Assembly: GCA_029061255.1 (NCBI GenBank)
Contig: JAIDSL010000137.1
Span: 1-44,772 of the forward strand
DNA from: Muribaculaceae bacterium
GTDB taxonomy: Bacteria; Bacteroidota; Bacteroidia; Bacteroidales; Muribaculaceae
Length of the DNA stretch: 44,772 nt
Direction: 5' to 3'
The notes under the pieces are model-generated. The model did no database searches, was not told where the DNA came from, and saw only the letters and a list, made by a program, of their open reading frames with translations. The translations under genes were made by a program, and so were the position numbers. Of the stretch, positions 26,330 to 35,137 are shown piece after piece (positions within the stretch are counted from its first letter, which is position 1; every line of letters starts with the position of its first letter).

Positions 26330-27623
26330 TCTTAAATGCTTTTAATCGTTGGGTCAAAATGTCAAAATCCTCTTTCTTTGAGAGCGTTGATACGCAAATT
26401 CTTACTCCTTCTTGTTCTGATCCTGTAGATTCAAGAGTTATAGCCGACACTCCATGCCTTAGTAGTTCGGTTTGGAGTGTCTTCCCATCCAAATCACGAT
26501 AGCCAACAGTAAAGAAAAAACCATCTGATATTGGAGTCTTTCCATCCATGTCATAAACTATATGGAATCCGTTATCACAGAAACATTTCTTCATTATCTC
26601 TGCTCTTCTTCCATATTCTGAAGTGTCTTTTACAAAATCAAGTGTTCCGTCACATGCCGCATTCATCATGGCTGATAAGGCATACTGGGCAGAATGCGTA
26701 GTGCCTGAGCTTGCCGTGTAAAGCACTCCAAATATGTAAGCATCTCCAAATGCCGGCATTTCATAAAACTTAGTGAAGAATTCATATTGTCGCTCATAGA
26801 CGTATTTGCTCATCGCTGCAATGGCTATGCGCTGTCCGGCATAACTGAATATCTTTGAGCCTGAAACGAGCATAATGAAATTATCGGTATATTTCCCAAC
26901 AGTAGGAATAAACGGAGCTTTAAATGGATGACTGAAATCTGTTCGGAAGTCCATTCCAAGATACGCGAGGTCTTCTATCACAATCACGTCATGCTTTGTA
27001 GCCATACGGCCAATAATCTCAAGTTCCTCCTCTGTCAGATTGATCCACGAAGGATTGTTCGGATTTGAGAAAAGCATAGCAGTGACTTTCCCATCTGATA
27101 ATTTCTCTTCAAGTTTGGCTTCCAAAGCTGCGCCTCTGAAATTGTAAATGTCAAATTGCTCGATACCGAGACCGAGAACCTTGGCCTGATGTCTTTGCGC
27201 AGGGAATCCCGGATTGAAGAAGAGTATGGTATCACGTCCCGGAATGCGCTGGCTGAGAAGAAGCTGCAATGTGAAACTTGCTTGCATTGATCCTACTGTT
27301 GGCACGATAGCCTTTTCCGGTATGTCAATATCCATGAATGCCTTCACGAATCGAGCGCCAGCTTTCTTTAATTCCGGTATTCCATTGATGGCAGGATATT
27401 TATTTCCTACCCCGGCACGCAATGCATCTACTTCCGCTTCGATGCCAATAGAAGAAGCAGGCAAGCCGGGATTTCCAAGTTCGAGATGAACAAATTTCTC
27501 ATCGGCTTCCTTTTCAAGTGCTGTGGACAGTGCCACAATCTGTCTTATTGTGGCAGTGGATATATCAATGATTCCGAGTTCGGAAGCTGTCTTTGTCAAT
27601 ATTTCTTGTGATATTGGAAACAT
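26319..27623 (-). CDS. PLP-dependent aminotransferase, class I/II
   Basis: The 434-residue fold-type I aminotransferase shows Asn190 in FSNPNNPSW, Asp218 in IEDLAYLG, the PLP-binding Lys257 in LVSGSKIFSYAGQR and the Arg of GQR. Enzymes of this type make a 2-oxo acid from an amino acid. Lying between iorB and the CoA-transferase, it is the likely first step of an aromatic amino acid breakdown route, giving aryl-pyruvate for IorAB. Its start follows iorB by 19 bases, and its end overlaps the CoA-transferase gene. Confidence 0.92.
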   Translation of the reverse strand: MFPISQEILTKTASELGIIDISTATIRQIVALSTALEKEADEKFVHLELGNPGLPASSIGIEAEVDALRAGVGNKYPAINGIPELKKAGARFVKAFMDIDIPEKAIVPTVGSMQASFTLQLLLSQRIPGRDTILFFNPGFPAQRHQAKVLGLGIEQFDIYNFRGAALEAKLEEKLSDGKVTAMLFSNPNNPSWINLTEEELEIIGRMATKHDVIVIEDLAYLGMDFRTDFSHPFKAPFIPTVGKYTDNFIMLVSGSKIFSYAGQRIAIAAMSKYVYERQYEFFTKFYEMPAFGDAYIFGVLYTASSGTTHSAQYALSAMMNAACDGTLDFVKDTSEYGRRAEIMKKCFCDNGFHIVYDMDGKTPISDGFFFTVGYRDLDGKTLQTELLRHGVSAITLESTGSEQEGVRICVSTLSKKEDFDILTQRLKAFKNEH

Positions 27624-27642
27624 AACTAAAGCATTAAGAATG

Positions 27643-28230
27643 TTACTTTGCTATGAATGAGTCTGCTTGTTCGCGTCCGGCGCGAAACGCCTTTAGATTT
27701 GACTCTACTATTGCCTCTCCTTTTGAAGAAAATACACTTCTTATTGCATCTTCAATTTTATCAGAACTGATCTCAATGAAGTGTGAAGCTGCTCCAAGCA
27801 GTACCATATTGCTCGACCTTGGAGAAGCTATATCCTTTGCCATGGTTTCCATATCAAAGGATATCACATTACCGGTCTTTTTGAGTTCCGATTCAATTTC
27901 CTCAAGATCTGGGTAATTTGGAATATTGATAAATGGTGCTGAAGATGTCACAATCCATCCTTCCGGAGAAAGCAACGGAAGATATCGAAGTGCTTCCATT
28001 GGTTCAAGGCTGACTATCAGGTCCGCTTTACCGGAAGGTATAAGGTCCGAATGTATAGGCGACGATGATATTCTTAATGTTGATTGCACATCTCCACCTC
28101 TTTGGCTCATTCCATGCACTTCTGCTTGCTTTATATTCAGTCCCTCTTTAAGAGCAGCCACACCAAGAATAGTGGCTACACTGAGAATTCCTTGTCCGCC
28201 GACACCGGCAAGTACTATATCTGTTTTCAT
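27643..28230 (-). CDS. iorB: Indolepyruvate ferredoxin oxidoreductase, beta subunit
   Basis: The 195-residue protein begins DIVLAGVGGQGILSVA, the gamma-domain motif of 2-oxoacid ferredoxin oxidoreductases, and contains EVHGMSQRGGDVQS, both diagnostic of IorB. With IorA it oxidises aryl-pyruvates to aryl-acetyl-CoA and CO2, passing electrons to ferredoxin. The start at 28230 (MKTDIVLAG) is chosen. The longer reading from 28314 would overlap iorA and adds no conserved residues. Confidence 0.95.
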   Translation of the reverse strand: MKTDIVLAGVGGQGILSVATILGVAALKEGLNIKQAEVHGMSQRGGDVQSTLRISSSPIHSDLIPSGKADLIVSLEPMEALRYLPLLSPEGWIVTSSAPFINIPNYPDLEEIESELKKTGNVISFDMETMAKDIASPRSSNMVLLGAASHFIEISSDKIEDAIRSVFSSKGEAIVESNLKAFRAGREQADSFIAK

Positions 28231-28279
28231 AGGGTTTTGTATTGAAAGCAGTTTATTATACTTGTTATTACTCTCATCA

Positions 28280-29917
28280 TTATGCAGTAGTCTTCGGTCC
28301 TCTGTGGGCTCCATGTCGTCGGGCGGTTTGAATGCATTCCCTACGTGACACCACTACTGACAGACCTTTATGTTCTATCGCCTGCTTAAATAGACTGACC
28401 ATCTCATTATGATTCTTTGGAAGAGAATCTATGGTGTGTAAATGGTCGGCATTGACGCCAAGTCCAAGGCATATTTCCTCTATCTTGCCCGTCCCTTGTG
28501 AGTCCTGCCCTCCGGTCATTCCAGTAGTGAGATTATCCGATATTATCACAAGGATGTTACTGTCTTCATTCACAGCATCAAGAAGACCAGACAATCCTGA
28601 GTGAGTAAAGGTTGAATCTCCAATCACCGCCACTGCAGGGTGGACTCCGGCTTCTGAAGCCCCTTTTGCCATTGTGATTGAGGCTCCCATGTCCAGGACT
28701 GTATGCAATGCTTTAAAAGGAGCAAGATAGCCCAATGTGTAGCACCCAATATCCCCAAAGACACGCGCATCTTTATAGCCGCCAAGAACGTCGTTTAGGG
28801 CCTGGTACACGTCTCTGTGTCCGCATCCCTTGCATAGAGATGGCGGTCGAGCCACAGTGATGTCACAGGCTTCTCTGATTTCCCCAGCTTTTATTGCGTC
28901 AAGTTCCGGCTTGATCTTTATCAGGCATTCCATCACTCTATCCGGATTTAATTCGCCGGTGCGGATTAAAGTTCCATCAAGTTTTCCGTAGATCTTTTTT
29001 GTAGATTCTATAAGTCCACGTAGTTTTTTCTCAATGAAGGGTTGCCCTTCCTCTACTATCAATAGCTCCTTGCATTCATTAGAAAGTCTCTTTATCAATC
29101 CTAATGGAAGCGGATACTGAGAAACCTTCACTGTCGGGTAAGGACATCCATCTGGAAAAAGTTCATTGATGTAATTAGATGCTATTCCACTTACTATTAT
29201 TCCAAGGCTATGGTCTTTTCCCGGAGTATAGACATTGTAGGGAGATTCATCCGATTCTTTTTCAATCTTTTCATATATTTTTATCAACTCTTTATACCTG
29301 ACTCTCGAGTTGCCCGGCATAAGCACCCATCTTCTGCCGTCGTTAGGAAAATGAATTTCATTTTCGGCTTTTGCTTCCATGTCAGCTTCTACTGTCGCTC
29401 TTGAGTGGCTGAGTCGGGTGACAAATCTCACCATCACAGGAATTTCAAACTTCTCAGATAGCTTGAAGCCATAGTCAGCCATGTCATACGCTTCCTGTTG
29501 GTTAGTTGGTTCCAGTACAGGTATGAAGGCGAATTCTCCATAAAATCTTGAGTCCTGTTCGTTTTGGGAAGAATGCATCGAAGGATCATCGGCAACAGCC
29601 ACCAACATGCCTCCGTTGGCTCCTGTCATTCCGGAATTCACAAATGCGTCTGCACTGGCGTTGAGCCCGACATGCTTCATAGTAACAATCGACCGTTTAC
29701 CAGCATATGACATCCCCAACGCCTCTTCATATGCAGTCTTTTCATTGCTCGACCAATGGGAATGTATTCCTCTTTCCTTAGCGGTAGGATTAGCCTGTAT
29801 GAATTCCATTATTTCAGTGGAAGGTGTGCCGGGATATCCGTATGCACCGCTAAGGCCTGCATTTATTGCTCCCAACGCAAAGGCTTCATCACCCAATAGA
29901 AGTTTCTTTATTTTCAT
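28280..29917 (-). CDS. iorA: Indolepyruvate ferredoxin oxidoreductase, alpha subunit (short form)
   Basis: The 545-residue TPP-dependent subunit has an N-terminal pyrimidine-type domain (GYPGTPSTEIMEF near residue 28), LCKGCGHRDVYQAL in the middle, and a TPP-binding region with AVIGDSTFTHSGL and NLTTGMTGGQ. The C-terminus ends in SRRECIQTARRH with no CxxCxxCxxxC cluster motif. The ferredoxin-like domain of longer IorA proteins is therefore absent, and electrons must leave by another route or a separate ferredoxin. It is first in a four-gene operon with iorB, an aminotransferase and a CoA-transferase. Confidence 0.95.
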   Translation of the reverse strand: MKIKKLLLGDEAFALGAINAGLSGAYGYPGTPSTEIMEFIQANPTAKERGIHSHWSSNEKTAYEEALGMSYAGKRSIVTMKHVGLNASADAFVNSGMTGANGGMLVAVADDPSMHSSQNEQDSRFYGEFAFIPVLEPTNQQEAYDMADYGFKLSEKFEIPVMVRFVTRLSHSRATVEADMEAKAENEIHFPNDGRRWVLMPGNSRVRYKELIKIYEKIEKESDESPYNVYTPGKDHSLGIIVSGIASNYINELFPDGCPYPTVKVSQYPLPLGLIKRLSNECKELLIVEEGQPFIEKKLRGLIESTKKIYGKLDGTLIRTGELNPDRVMECLIKIKPELDAIKAGEIREACDITVARPPSLCKGCGHRDVYQALNDVLGGYKDARVFGDIGCYTLGYLAPFKALHTVLDMGASITMAKGASEAGVHPAVAVIGDSTFTHSGLSGLLDAVNEDSNILVIISDNLTTGMTGGQDSQGTGKIEEICLGLGVNADHLHTIDSLPKNHNEMVSLFKQAIEHKGLSVVVSRRECIQTARRHGAHRGPKTTA

Positions 29918-29979
29918 GTATTAGGTCATTTTGATAGGTTTATAAGTCCGCAACCATTGATAGGTTGCTTTCTATGTTG

Positions 29980-30011
29980 CAAATATACAAAAAAAATCCT
30001 ATTATTTCAAG
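29980..30011 (-). promoter_or_regulatory. Promoter of the ior operon
   Basis: On the minus strand the -7 element is TATATTTG (29980-29987). The -33 element is imperfect, CTTG at 30008-30011, with a 20-base spacer. It leaves a leader of about 55 bases before the iorA ATG, containing a short hairpin CAACC-N6-GGTTG (29950-29966 on the plus strand). Confidence 0.6.
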
Positions 30012-30027
30012 TCTTATGCCCTATAAC

Positions 30028-30067
30028 ATAAAAAAAATCCTAACCCGACTATCGTAGGATTAGGATT
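30028..30067 (-). terminator. Intrinsic terminator of the PadR-PspC operon
   Basis: AATCCTAA (30036-30043) pairs with TTAGGATT (30060-30067), and the minus strand continues into a run of T. It lies about 110 bases past the PspC gene stop. Confidence 0.85.
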
Positions 30068-30174
30068 GCTGTCATTATTTCAATTCATTTCTGAGATTTT
30101 CTTCTATCCGGTCAATATAGAAGCCTAAGAATATATCCACCACAGTCAAGATTCTTGCCTTGAAGTGTGATAAC

Positions 30175-31845
30175 TTACTTTTTTACCAATTCGAAAGAAG
30201 TAGCAGATAGCCATGTTCCATCCCATGTGTGAGAGGGAGAAACATTCGTCACTCCAAATCTGATGATGCTGTCTTGTCCTACAGTTATATTGTCGATTAT
30301 GACATCCGACCAACCAAAACCCTGAGATTGATTCACTTTAGTTAGCTTGTCAAGATAATGACGGTTCGGAAGAATTTTGGCAGTATCATTTTTCAGTGCG
30401 ATCTCCGCATTTTTCCATATTCCTCCCCCCTTATTCCCACATACTGAAATTGGTTCGGAATATTTGGTTCCATTGCCGGTAATTGCAAAAATCTCTGCAC
30501 CGTTGCCGTTGGCTCTTCCTTTGCTTTCAAGACGATAAGTTCCCGGAGCTACTTTTTGAATTCGTTCCACTTCAAACTCCATCCCAAATCCATCATGTTC
30601 CATTCCTGCATCTATATATGTCAATCCTCTATCTCCGGAGAAATGTTCTCCCTTATTGGTATAATTTTGAATATTGTTATCTTTAACTACAATCCATCCG
30701 GCTTCTGCAAGTTGGGATGCTTGCTTTTCTTTCCTCTCTGCTATGGTTTCCTGCCTTGATTTTTCCATTTCCACCTTATGTTTTGGGATATAATGGTAAT
30801 TAATATTATAGATAACCTTAGTGATTGAAACTGCACAAAATACGAGAGCAATAAGCCATAATGCAAGACTTATTCCACGAAGAGTATTGCTAAGCGGCCG
30901 TACTCTGCCAAGTATCCGCAAAGTGAAATGTGATAAAAGATATAGACTTATCACTAATAAAACTATTATGCTGATCGCCGATGCCCAAATCAGCCATGTA
31001 GGATTGCACTCGGTAATTATGATTAAAGGCTCAAAATCTTCTCTTACGATTCCTTGTAGATTTCCCCATGGAGCGGATATTGCGAAAATTATAGATATCA
31101 GTATACCGATGAAACCAGCAATGCAAGCTGTTATCACAAGAATTCCTATGGCATAAACACACCATTTCAATACCGTAACGACACCGGCAGTTAGTCTTCC
31201 ATCTTTGTTAAACTCGGATTGGCGAGAGATCATCTCTTTAGTGGATGTCAAAAACTCATCACACATATTCGACAGATTGACAGGCTCTCCCTTCATCTGC
31301 AGACGTTCTGCCGGATTAGCAGCCAACGGTATTGACCCCCAGCAAACGAAATATGAGCATATCAAGAGTAGAATGATAGGCAATGTTATATTAATGATCA
31401 ATGACAACCAAAATATTATAACGATATATGCCAGGCGAAGCCATAGAGGATTCACACCAAGATAGCATCCCAACCCGGAGAATACCCCACCTAATACCTT
31501 ATGTTCTGGATCCCTGAATAGTTTTTTCTTGGGAGCAGATGAAGGAATCGGCGGAATATCCTTGATAACCGTTTCGTCATCCTCTTCAACGAATTGTTCA
31601 GGTTTTCCAACCCTGTTGATGATTTCCTCAATATGTTCAATACTGATTGCTTCGGTTCCATTCTGGCGTAGCTCCGACATAAGCTCTGCAACTCTTCCTT
31701 CGATATCGTCCGCTATTTCTTTCCCATCCGGTTGGCGAGAGAAATAATCTCTCATATTTACTATGTAAGCATTGAGCATTGCATAGGCATCTTCATCCAT
31801 TGGATATAGAGAGCCAAATATATTTACGGTTATGTTCTTCTTCAT
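30175..31845 (-). CDS. PspC-domain membrane protein
   Basis: The 556-residue protein starts MKKNITVNIFGSLYPMDEDAY, has a helical N-terminal part (about 1-105) and then a PspC domain (about 108-175, KLFRDPEHKVLGGVFSGLGCYLGV with a membrane helix). Four further hydrophobic segments follow (about 148-170, 220-255, 285-310, 325-350). The C-terminal 180 residues are soluble and strand-rich. PspC proteins respond to membrane stress; the large C-terminal region is typical of Bacteroidota versions and its role is unknown. It starts three bases after the PadR regulator gene, so expression is set by that repressor. Confidence 0.9.
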   Translation of the reverse strand: MKKNITVNIFGSLYPMDEDAYAMLNAYIVNMRDYFSRQPDGKEIADDIEGRVAELMSELRQNGTEAISIEHIEEIINRVGKPEQFVEEDDETVIKDIPPIPSSAPKKKLFRDPEHKVLGGVFSGLGCYLGVNPLWLRLAYIVIIFWLSLIINITLPIILLLICSYFVCWGSIPLAANPAERLQMKGEPVNLSNMCDEFLTSTKEMISRQSEFNKDGRLTAGVVTVLKWCVYAIGILVITACIAGFIGILISIIFAISAPWGNLQGIVREDFEPLIIITECNPTWLIWASAISIIVLLVISLYLLSHFTLRILGRVRPLSNTLRGISLALWLIALVFCAVSITKVIYNINYHYIPKHKVEMEKSRQETIAERKEKQASQLAEAGWIVVKDNNIQNYTNKGEHFSGDRGLTYIDAGMEHDGFGMEFEVERIQKVAPGTYRLESKGRANGNGAEIFAITGNGTKYSEPISVCGNKGGGIWKNAEIALKNDTAKILPNRHYLDKLTKVNQSQGFGWSDVIIDNITVGQDSIIRFGVTNVSPSHTWDGTWLSATSFELVKK

Positions 31846-31848
31846 AAT

Positions 31849-32187
31849 TTAATCAGCTATGTTTAATGATTTAATGATGTTGATTGATTTTGCGAGCCCA
31901 CACCATACATCGTCGAGTTGTCTTAAAAATTCTTCTCCTTCATTAGTCAGTAGATAGTATTTTCTTGGTGGACCTTGCGTTGATTCTCTCCATTCGTAAC
32001 TTAAGAGGCCATCTTTTTTCAAGCGGGTCAATAGCGGGTAGAGCGTCCCCTCCACAACTATCAACTCTGCCTCTTTAAGTCGCGAGATTATGTCGCTTGT
32101 ATAGCATGCTTCTTTGCGCAACAGAAGCATCACACAATACTCCAGCATCCCCTTTCTCATCTGAGATTTTGCATTGTCTATGTTCAT
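31849..32187 (-). CDS. PadR family transcriptional regulator
   Basis: The 112-residue winged-helix protein matches PadR: YCVMLLLRKEACYTSDIISRLKEA gives the recognition helices, followed by VVEGTLYPLLTRLKKDGLLS and the wing YEWRESTQGPPRKYYLLTNEG. PadR proteins usually repress their own operon. A perfect 11-bp inverted repeat lies over the promoter, and PspC follows in the same transcript, as is common in this phylum. The inducing signal is unknown, but membrane stress or small molecules are the usual kind. Confidence 0.95.
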   Translation of the reverse strand: MNIDNAKSQMRKGMLEYCVMLLLRKEACYTSDIISRLKEAELIVVEGTLYPLLTRLKKDGLLSYEWRESTQGPPRKYYLLTNEGEEFLRQLDDVWCGLAKSINIIKSLNIAD

Positions 32188-32225
32188 TTCTATTTGTTTT
32201 TACCTATCGTATCTTATTCACTCTG

Positions 32226-32269
32226 CAAAGTTAATAAAAATTATAGTACTATGCAATACATAGTACTAT
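32226..32269 (-). promoter_or_regulatory. PadR promoter with perfect palindromic operator
   Basis: On the minus strand the -7 element TAACTTTG lies at 32226-32233. The operator ATAGTACTATG (32243-32253), five bases, then CATAGTACTAT (32259-32269) is a perfect inverted repeat that covers the -33 position. Repressor binding would therefore block RNA polymerase directly. PadR proteins of this phylum are expected to bind such TAGTACTA-type palindromes. Confidence 0.85.
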
Positions 32270-32338
32270 AAAAGTTCTTTATTTTTGTATATTTTTATTC
32301 CGCCTGGTATTTGTAAGACATTTTTACATAAAAAAAGA

Positions 32339-32365
32339 CAGTGGCAATAGATTATATTGCCACTG
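32339..32365 (-). terminator. Intrinsic terminator of the etf-acyl-CoA dehydrogenase operon
   Basis: CAGTGGCAATA (32339-32349) pairs with TATTGCCACTG (32355-32365) around five bases. The minus strand continues into seven T. Confidence 0.92.
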
Positions 32366-32392
32366 CCTTAATATATATTAATTTATTAAAAA

Positions 32393-34093
32393 TCAATAAG
32401 TATATGCACTCATTTCTTCAGGTTTGAAGTTCGAGATAAAATCTGCATGCTTAGTGCATTCGGCCTGACCATACTTCACATACACTTCCAGCGACTTGTC
32501 GAATGCCTCATCGCGACCGGCCTCTTCAAGAAGAAGGCATCCCATCACAGTGTGTCCTGCCATCTCCACGAGTCTACGTGCCATAAAGTCAGTATATGTC
32601 TGATCCTTCACTTCAACGACACTCTTGACTGCAGCCTCATACTGCTCGCACATTTCATCAAGAAGTTTCTTTACTCCTGCATGCTTTTCGGATACCTCAG
32701 CATTCAAAGCATCCTTGATGAAGTTGAGATATGTTCCGGTTGTGACGTGGCGGATAGCAGCCACTACCTGAAGCTGAGTTGTTCCTTCGTAAATGCTTGT
32801 GATGCGTGCATCCCTATAAAGGCGTTCACACTTATAGTCTTTCATGAAGCCGCTGCCACCATGGATCTGAATACAGTCGTAAGTGTTCTGGTTGCAGAAT
32901 TCTGATCCCATACCCTTTGCAAGAGGAGTGAATGCATCAGCAAGTTTGCTATATGCTTTGGCTTCAAGCTTCTCTTCTTTAGTAAGAGGACGCTCTTTAG
33001 CGATATCGTCATAAATCTTGTAGATATCTACAAAGCGGGCGCAAGCATAAAGAAGTGCTCGGCTTGCGTCAAGCTTAGCCTTCATAACACTCAGGATTTC
33101 AGCTACTGCCGGGAATTCGATGATTGCCTTGCCAAACTGCTTGCGATCTTTTGCATAGTCAAGAGCCTCACGGTAAGCAGCCTCGGATATTCCTACACTC
33201 TGCGCAGCGATACCAAGACGGGCACCGTTCATAAGAGCCATCACGTATTTGATAAGACCAAGTTTACGGCTGCCACAGAGTTCAGCCGGAGCATCCTTAT
33301 ATACAAGCTCACATGTAGGGCTACCCTTGATACCCATCTTGTTTTCGATACGGCGTACATTCACTCCACCGTTACGCTTGTCGTAGATAAACATAGAAAG
33401 ACCACGTCCATCTTTAGTGCCCTCTTCAGAGCGGGCAAGCACGAGGTGAATGTCTGAGTCGCCATTGGTGATAAAACGCTTCACACCATTGAGAACCCAG
33501 CTGCCATCTTCTTTTTGAGTTGCCTTAAGCATCACGCTCTGAAGGTCGGAGCCTGCATCAGGTTCTGTAAGGTCCATACTCATTGTCTCTCCCTCACATA
33601 CTCTTTTAATATAACGTTCCTTCTGGTCGTCATCAGCAAATTCATAGATGGTTTCAGCGCAGTCCTGAAGGCCCCAGAGGTTTTCGAAGCCTGCATCAGC
33701 ACGGCTTACTATATCAGCGGCCATAATATAAGGAGTGATCGGGAAGTTGAGTCCACCAAGCCTACGAGGCATCGACATTCCCATAAGACCTGCCTTGCGG
33801 CAAGCCTCAAGGTTTTTCTTAGTGCCTTCAGCATAGATCACACGGTTGTTCTCTACGCGTGGACCGGTGTGGTCCACTTCCTCAGCATTTTCTGCGATTA
33901 CGTCACCACAAATCTCACCAACAACTTCGAGCACCTTGTCATAGGAGTCCATGGCATCGTCAAAGTCGAGGGGAGCATAATCATATTTCTCCGCATCAGC
34001 GAAGTTTCTTTCCTTTAGTTCCACGATCTTCTTCATCAAGGGATGCTGAAGATGGGATTTAAGATTCGGATTGTCTGTATAAAAATTAGCCAT
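32393..34093 (-). CDS. Acyl-CoA dehydrogenase
   Basis: The 566-residue flavoenzyme has the standard acyl-CoA dehydrogenase core: TEPDAGSDLQS, the IYEGTTQLQ motif with the usual catalytic Glu, and GGSGFMKDYKCERLYRDARI. It also has a C-terminal extension of about 100 helical residues as in the larger subgroup. It introduces a 2,3-double bond in a short- or medium-chain acyl-CoA or, run in reverse with EtfAB, reduces an enoyl-CoA. Its place three bases after etfA makes EtfAB the obvious electron partner. In an anaerobe of this kind an enoyl-CoA reducing role is plausible. The chain length is not predicted. Confidence 0.93.
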   Translation of the reverse strand: MANFYTDNPNLKSHLQHPLMKKIVELKERNFADAEKYDYAPLDFDDAMDSYDKVLEVVGEICGDVIAENAEEVDHTGPRVENNRVIYAEGTKKNLEACRKAGLMGMSMPRRLGGLNFPITPYIMAADIVSRADAGFENLWGLQDCAETIYEFADDDQKERYIKRVCEGETMSMDLTEPDAGSDLQSVMLKATQKEDGSWVLNGVKRFITNGDSDIHLVLARSEEGTKDGRGLSMFIYDKRNGGVNVRRIENKMGIKGSPTCELVYKDAPAELCGSRKLGLIKYVMALMNGARLGIAAQSVGISEAAYREALDYAKDRKQFGKAIIEFPAVAEILSVMKAKLDASRALLYACARFVDIYKIYDDIAKERPLTKEEKLEAKAYSKLADAFTPLAKGMGSEFCNQNTYDCIQIHGGSGFMKDYKCERLYRDARITSIYEGTTQLQVVAAIRHVTTGTYLNFIKDALNAEVSEKHAGVKKLLDEMCEQYEAAVKSVVEVKDQTYTDFMARRLVEMAGHTVMGCLLLEEAGRDEAFDKSLEVYVKYGQAECTKHADFISNFKPEEMSAYTY

Positions 34094-34096
34094 GGC

Positions 34097-35125
34097 TTAT
34101 TTCGAGTTCTTTTTGTAATACTTGATTAACTTGGGCACTACGTCTTCCATCTTCCCTGTGATCACAATGTCCGCAATAGCATTGATCGGAGCATCCGGAT
34201 CTGAGTTGATGGAAATTATTAGGCTTGAATCCTGCATGCCTGCAATGTGCTGGATCTGGCCTGAGATACCACATGCTATATAGAGTTTCGGACGTACGGT
34301 TACACCGGTCTGACCAATCTGGCGGTCATGATCTACCCAGCCGGCATCAACTGCTGCACGGCTCGCACCAACTTCTGCTCCAAGCACGTCAGCAAGCTGC
34401 TGAAGAAGATCAAAGTTTTCTTTTGAACCCACACCGTAACCTCCAGCTACAATAATTGGGCTTCCCTTAAGATTTACTTTCGACTTCTCAACATGGCGAT
34501 CAATAATATCGACAACAAAGTCAGTGTTGTCTGTATACTTATTTACGTCAAGGTCTACCACCTTTCCTGTATAGTTGGAGTCACGGACTTCTTTTTTCAT
34601 CACACCCTCACGGACTGTTGCCATCTGCGGACGGCAATCAGGATTCACGATAGTTGCTACGATGTTGCCGCCGAAGGCCGGACGAATTTGATAGAGGAGG
34701 TCCTTGTATTCCTTACCTGTCTTTGCATCAGTATAGTCACCGATTTCAAGGGAAGTGCAGTCTGCAGTCAAACCACTGTGGAGTGCACTCGACACACGGG
34801 GACCAAGGTCACGACCTATTGATGTTGCACCCATAAATGCGATGCGTGGCTCGATTTCCTTGAATAGGTTGATCAAGATTGAGCTGTGAGGAAGTGAGGT
34901 ATAAGGGTATAGACGTTTGTCCTGAACCTTATATAGCGTGTCTACGCCATAAGGCATCACCTGCTTTTCTATATCCTTCAGGTTGTCGCCTGCTACTACT
35001 GCTTCGAGCTTGATACCTAACTTATCGGCCAACTGGCGACCTTTTGTGAGGAGCTCAAGGCTCACATCAGCGACCTTGCCGTCTTCGTATTCAAGATATA
35101 CGATGAGATTGTTCTTGTCTGCCAT
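34097..35125 (-). CDS. etfA: Electron transfer flavoprotein, alpha subunit
   Basis: The 342-residue protein has the N-terminal alpha/beta domain and the C-terminal FAD-binding signature GASRAAVDAGWVDHDRQIGQ with GQTGVTVRPKLYIACGISG and the SINSDPDAPI end. With EtfB it carries electrons for the acyl-CoA dehydrogenase encoded next. The gene lies 12 bases after etfB and three before the dehydrogenase. Whether the complex bifurcates electrons cannot be decided from the sequence alone. Confidence 0.96.
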   Translation of the reverse strand: MADKNNLIVYLEYEDGKVADVSLELLTKGRQLADKLGIKLEAVVAGDNLKDIEKQVMPYGVDTLYKVQDKRLYPYTSLPHSSILINLFKEIEPRIAFMGATSIGRDLGPRVSSALHSGLTADCTSLEIGDYTDAKTGKEYKDLLYQIRPAFGGNIVATIVNPDCRPQMATVREGVMKKEVRDSNYTGKVVDLDVNKYTDNTDFVVDIIDRHVEKSKVNLKGSPIIVAGGYGVGSKENFDLLQQLADVLGAEVGASRAAVDAGWVDHDRQIGQTGVTVRPKLYIACGISGQIQHIAGMQDSSLIISINSDPDAPINAIADIVITGKMEDVVPKLIKYYKKNSK

Positions 35126-35137
35126 AATTATATTATA

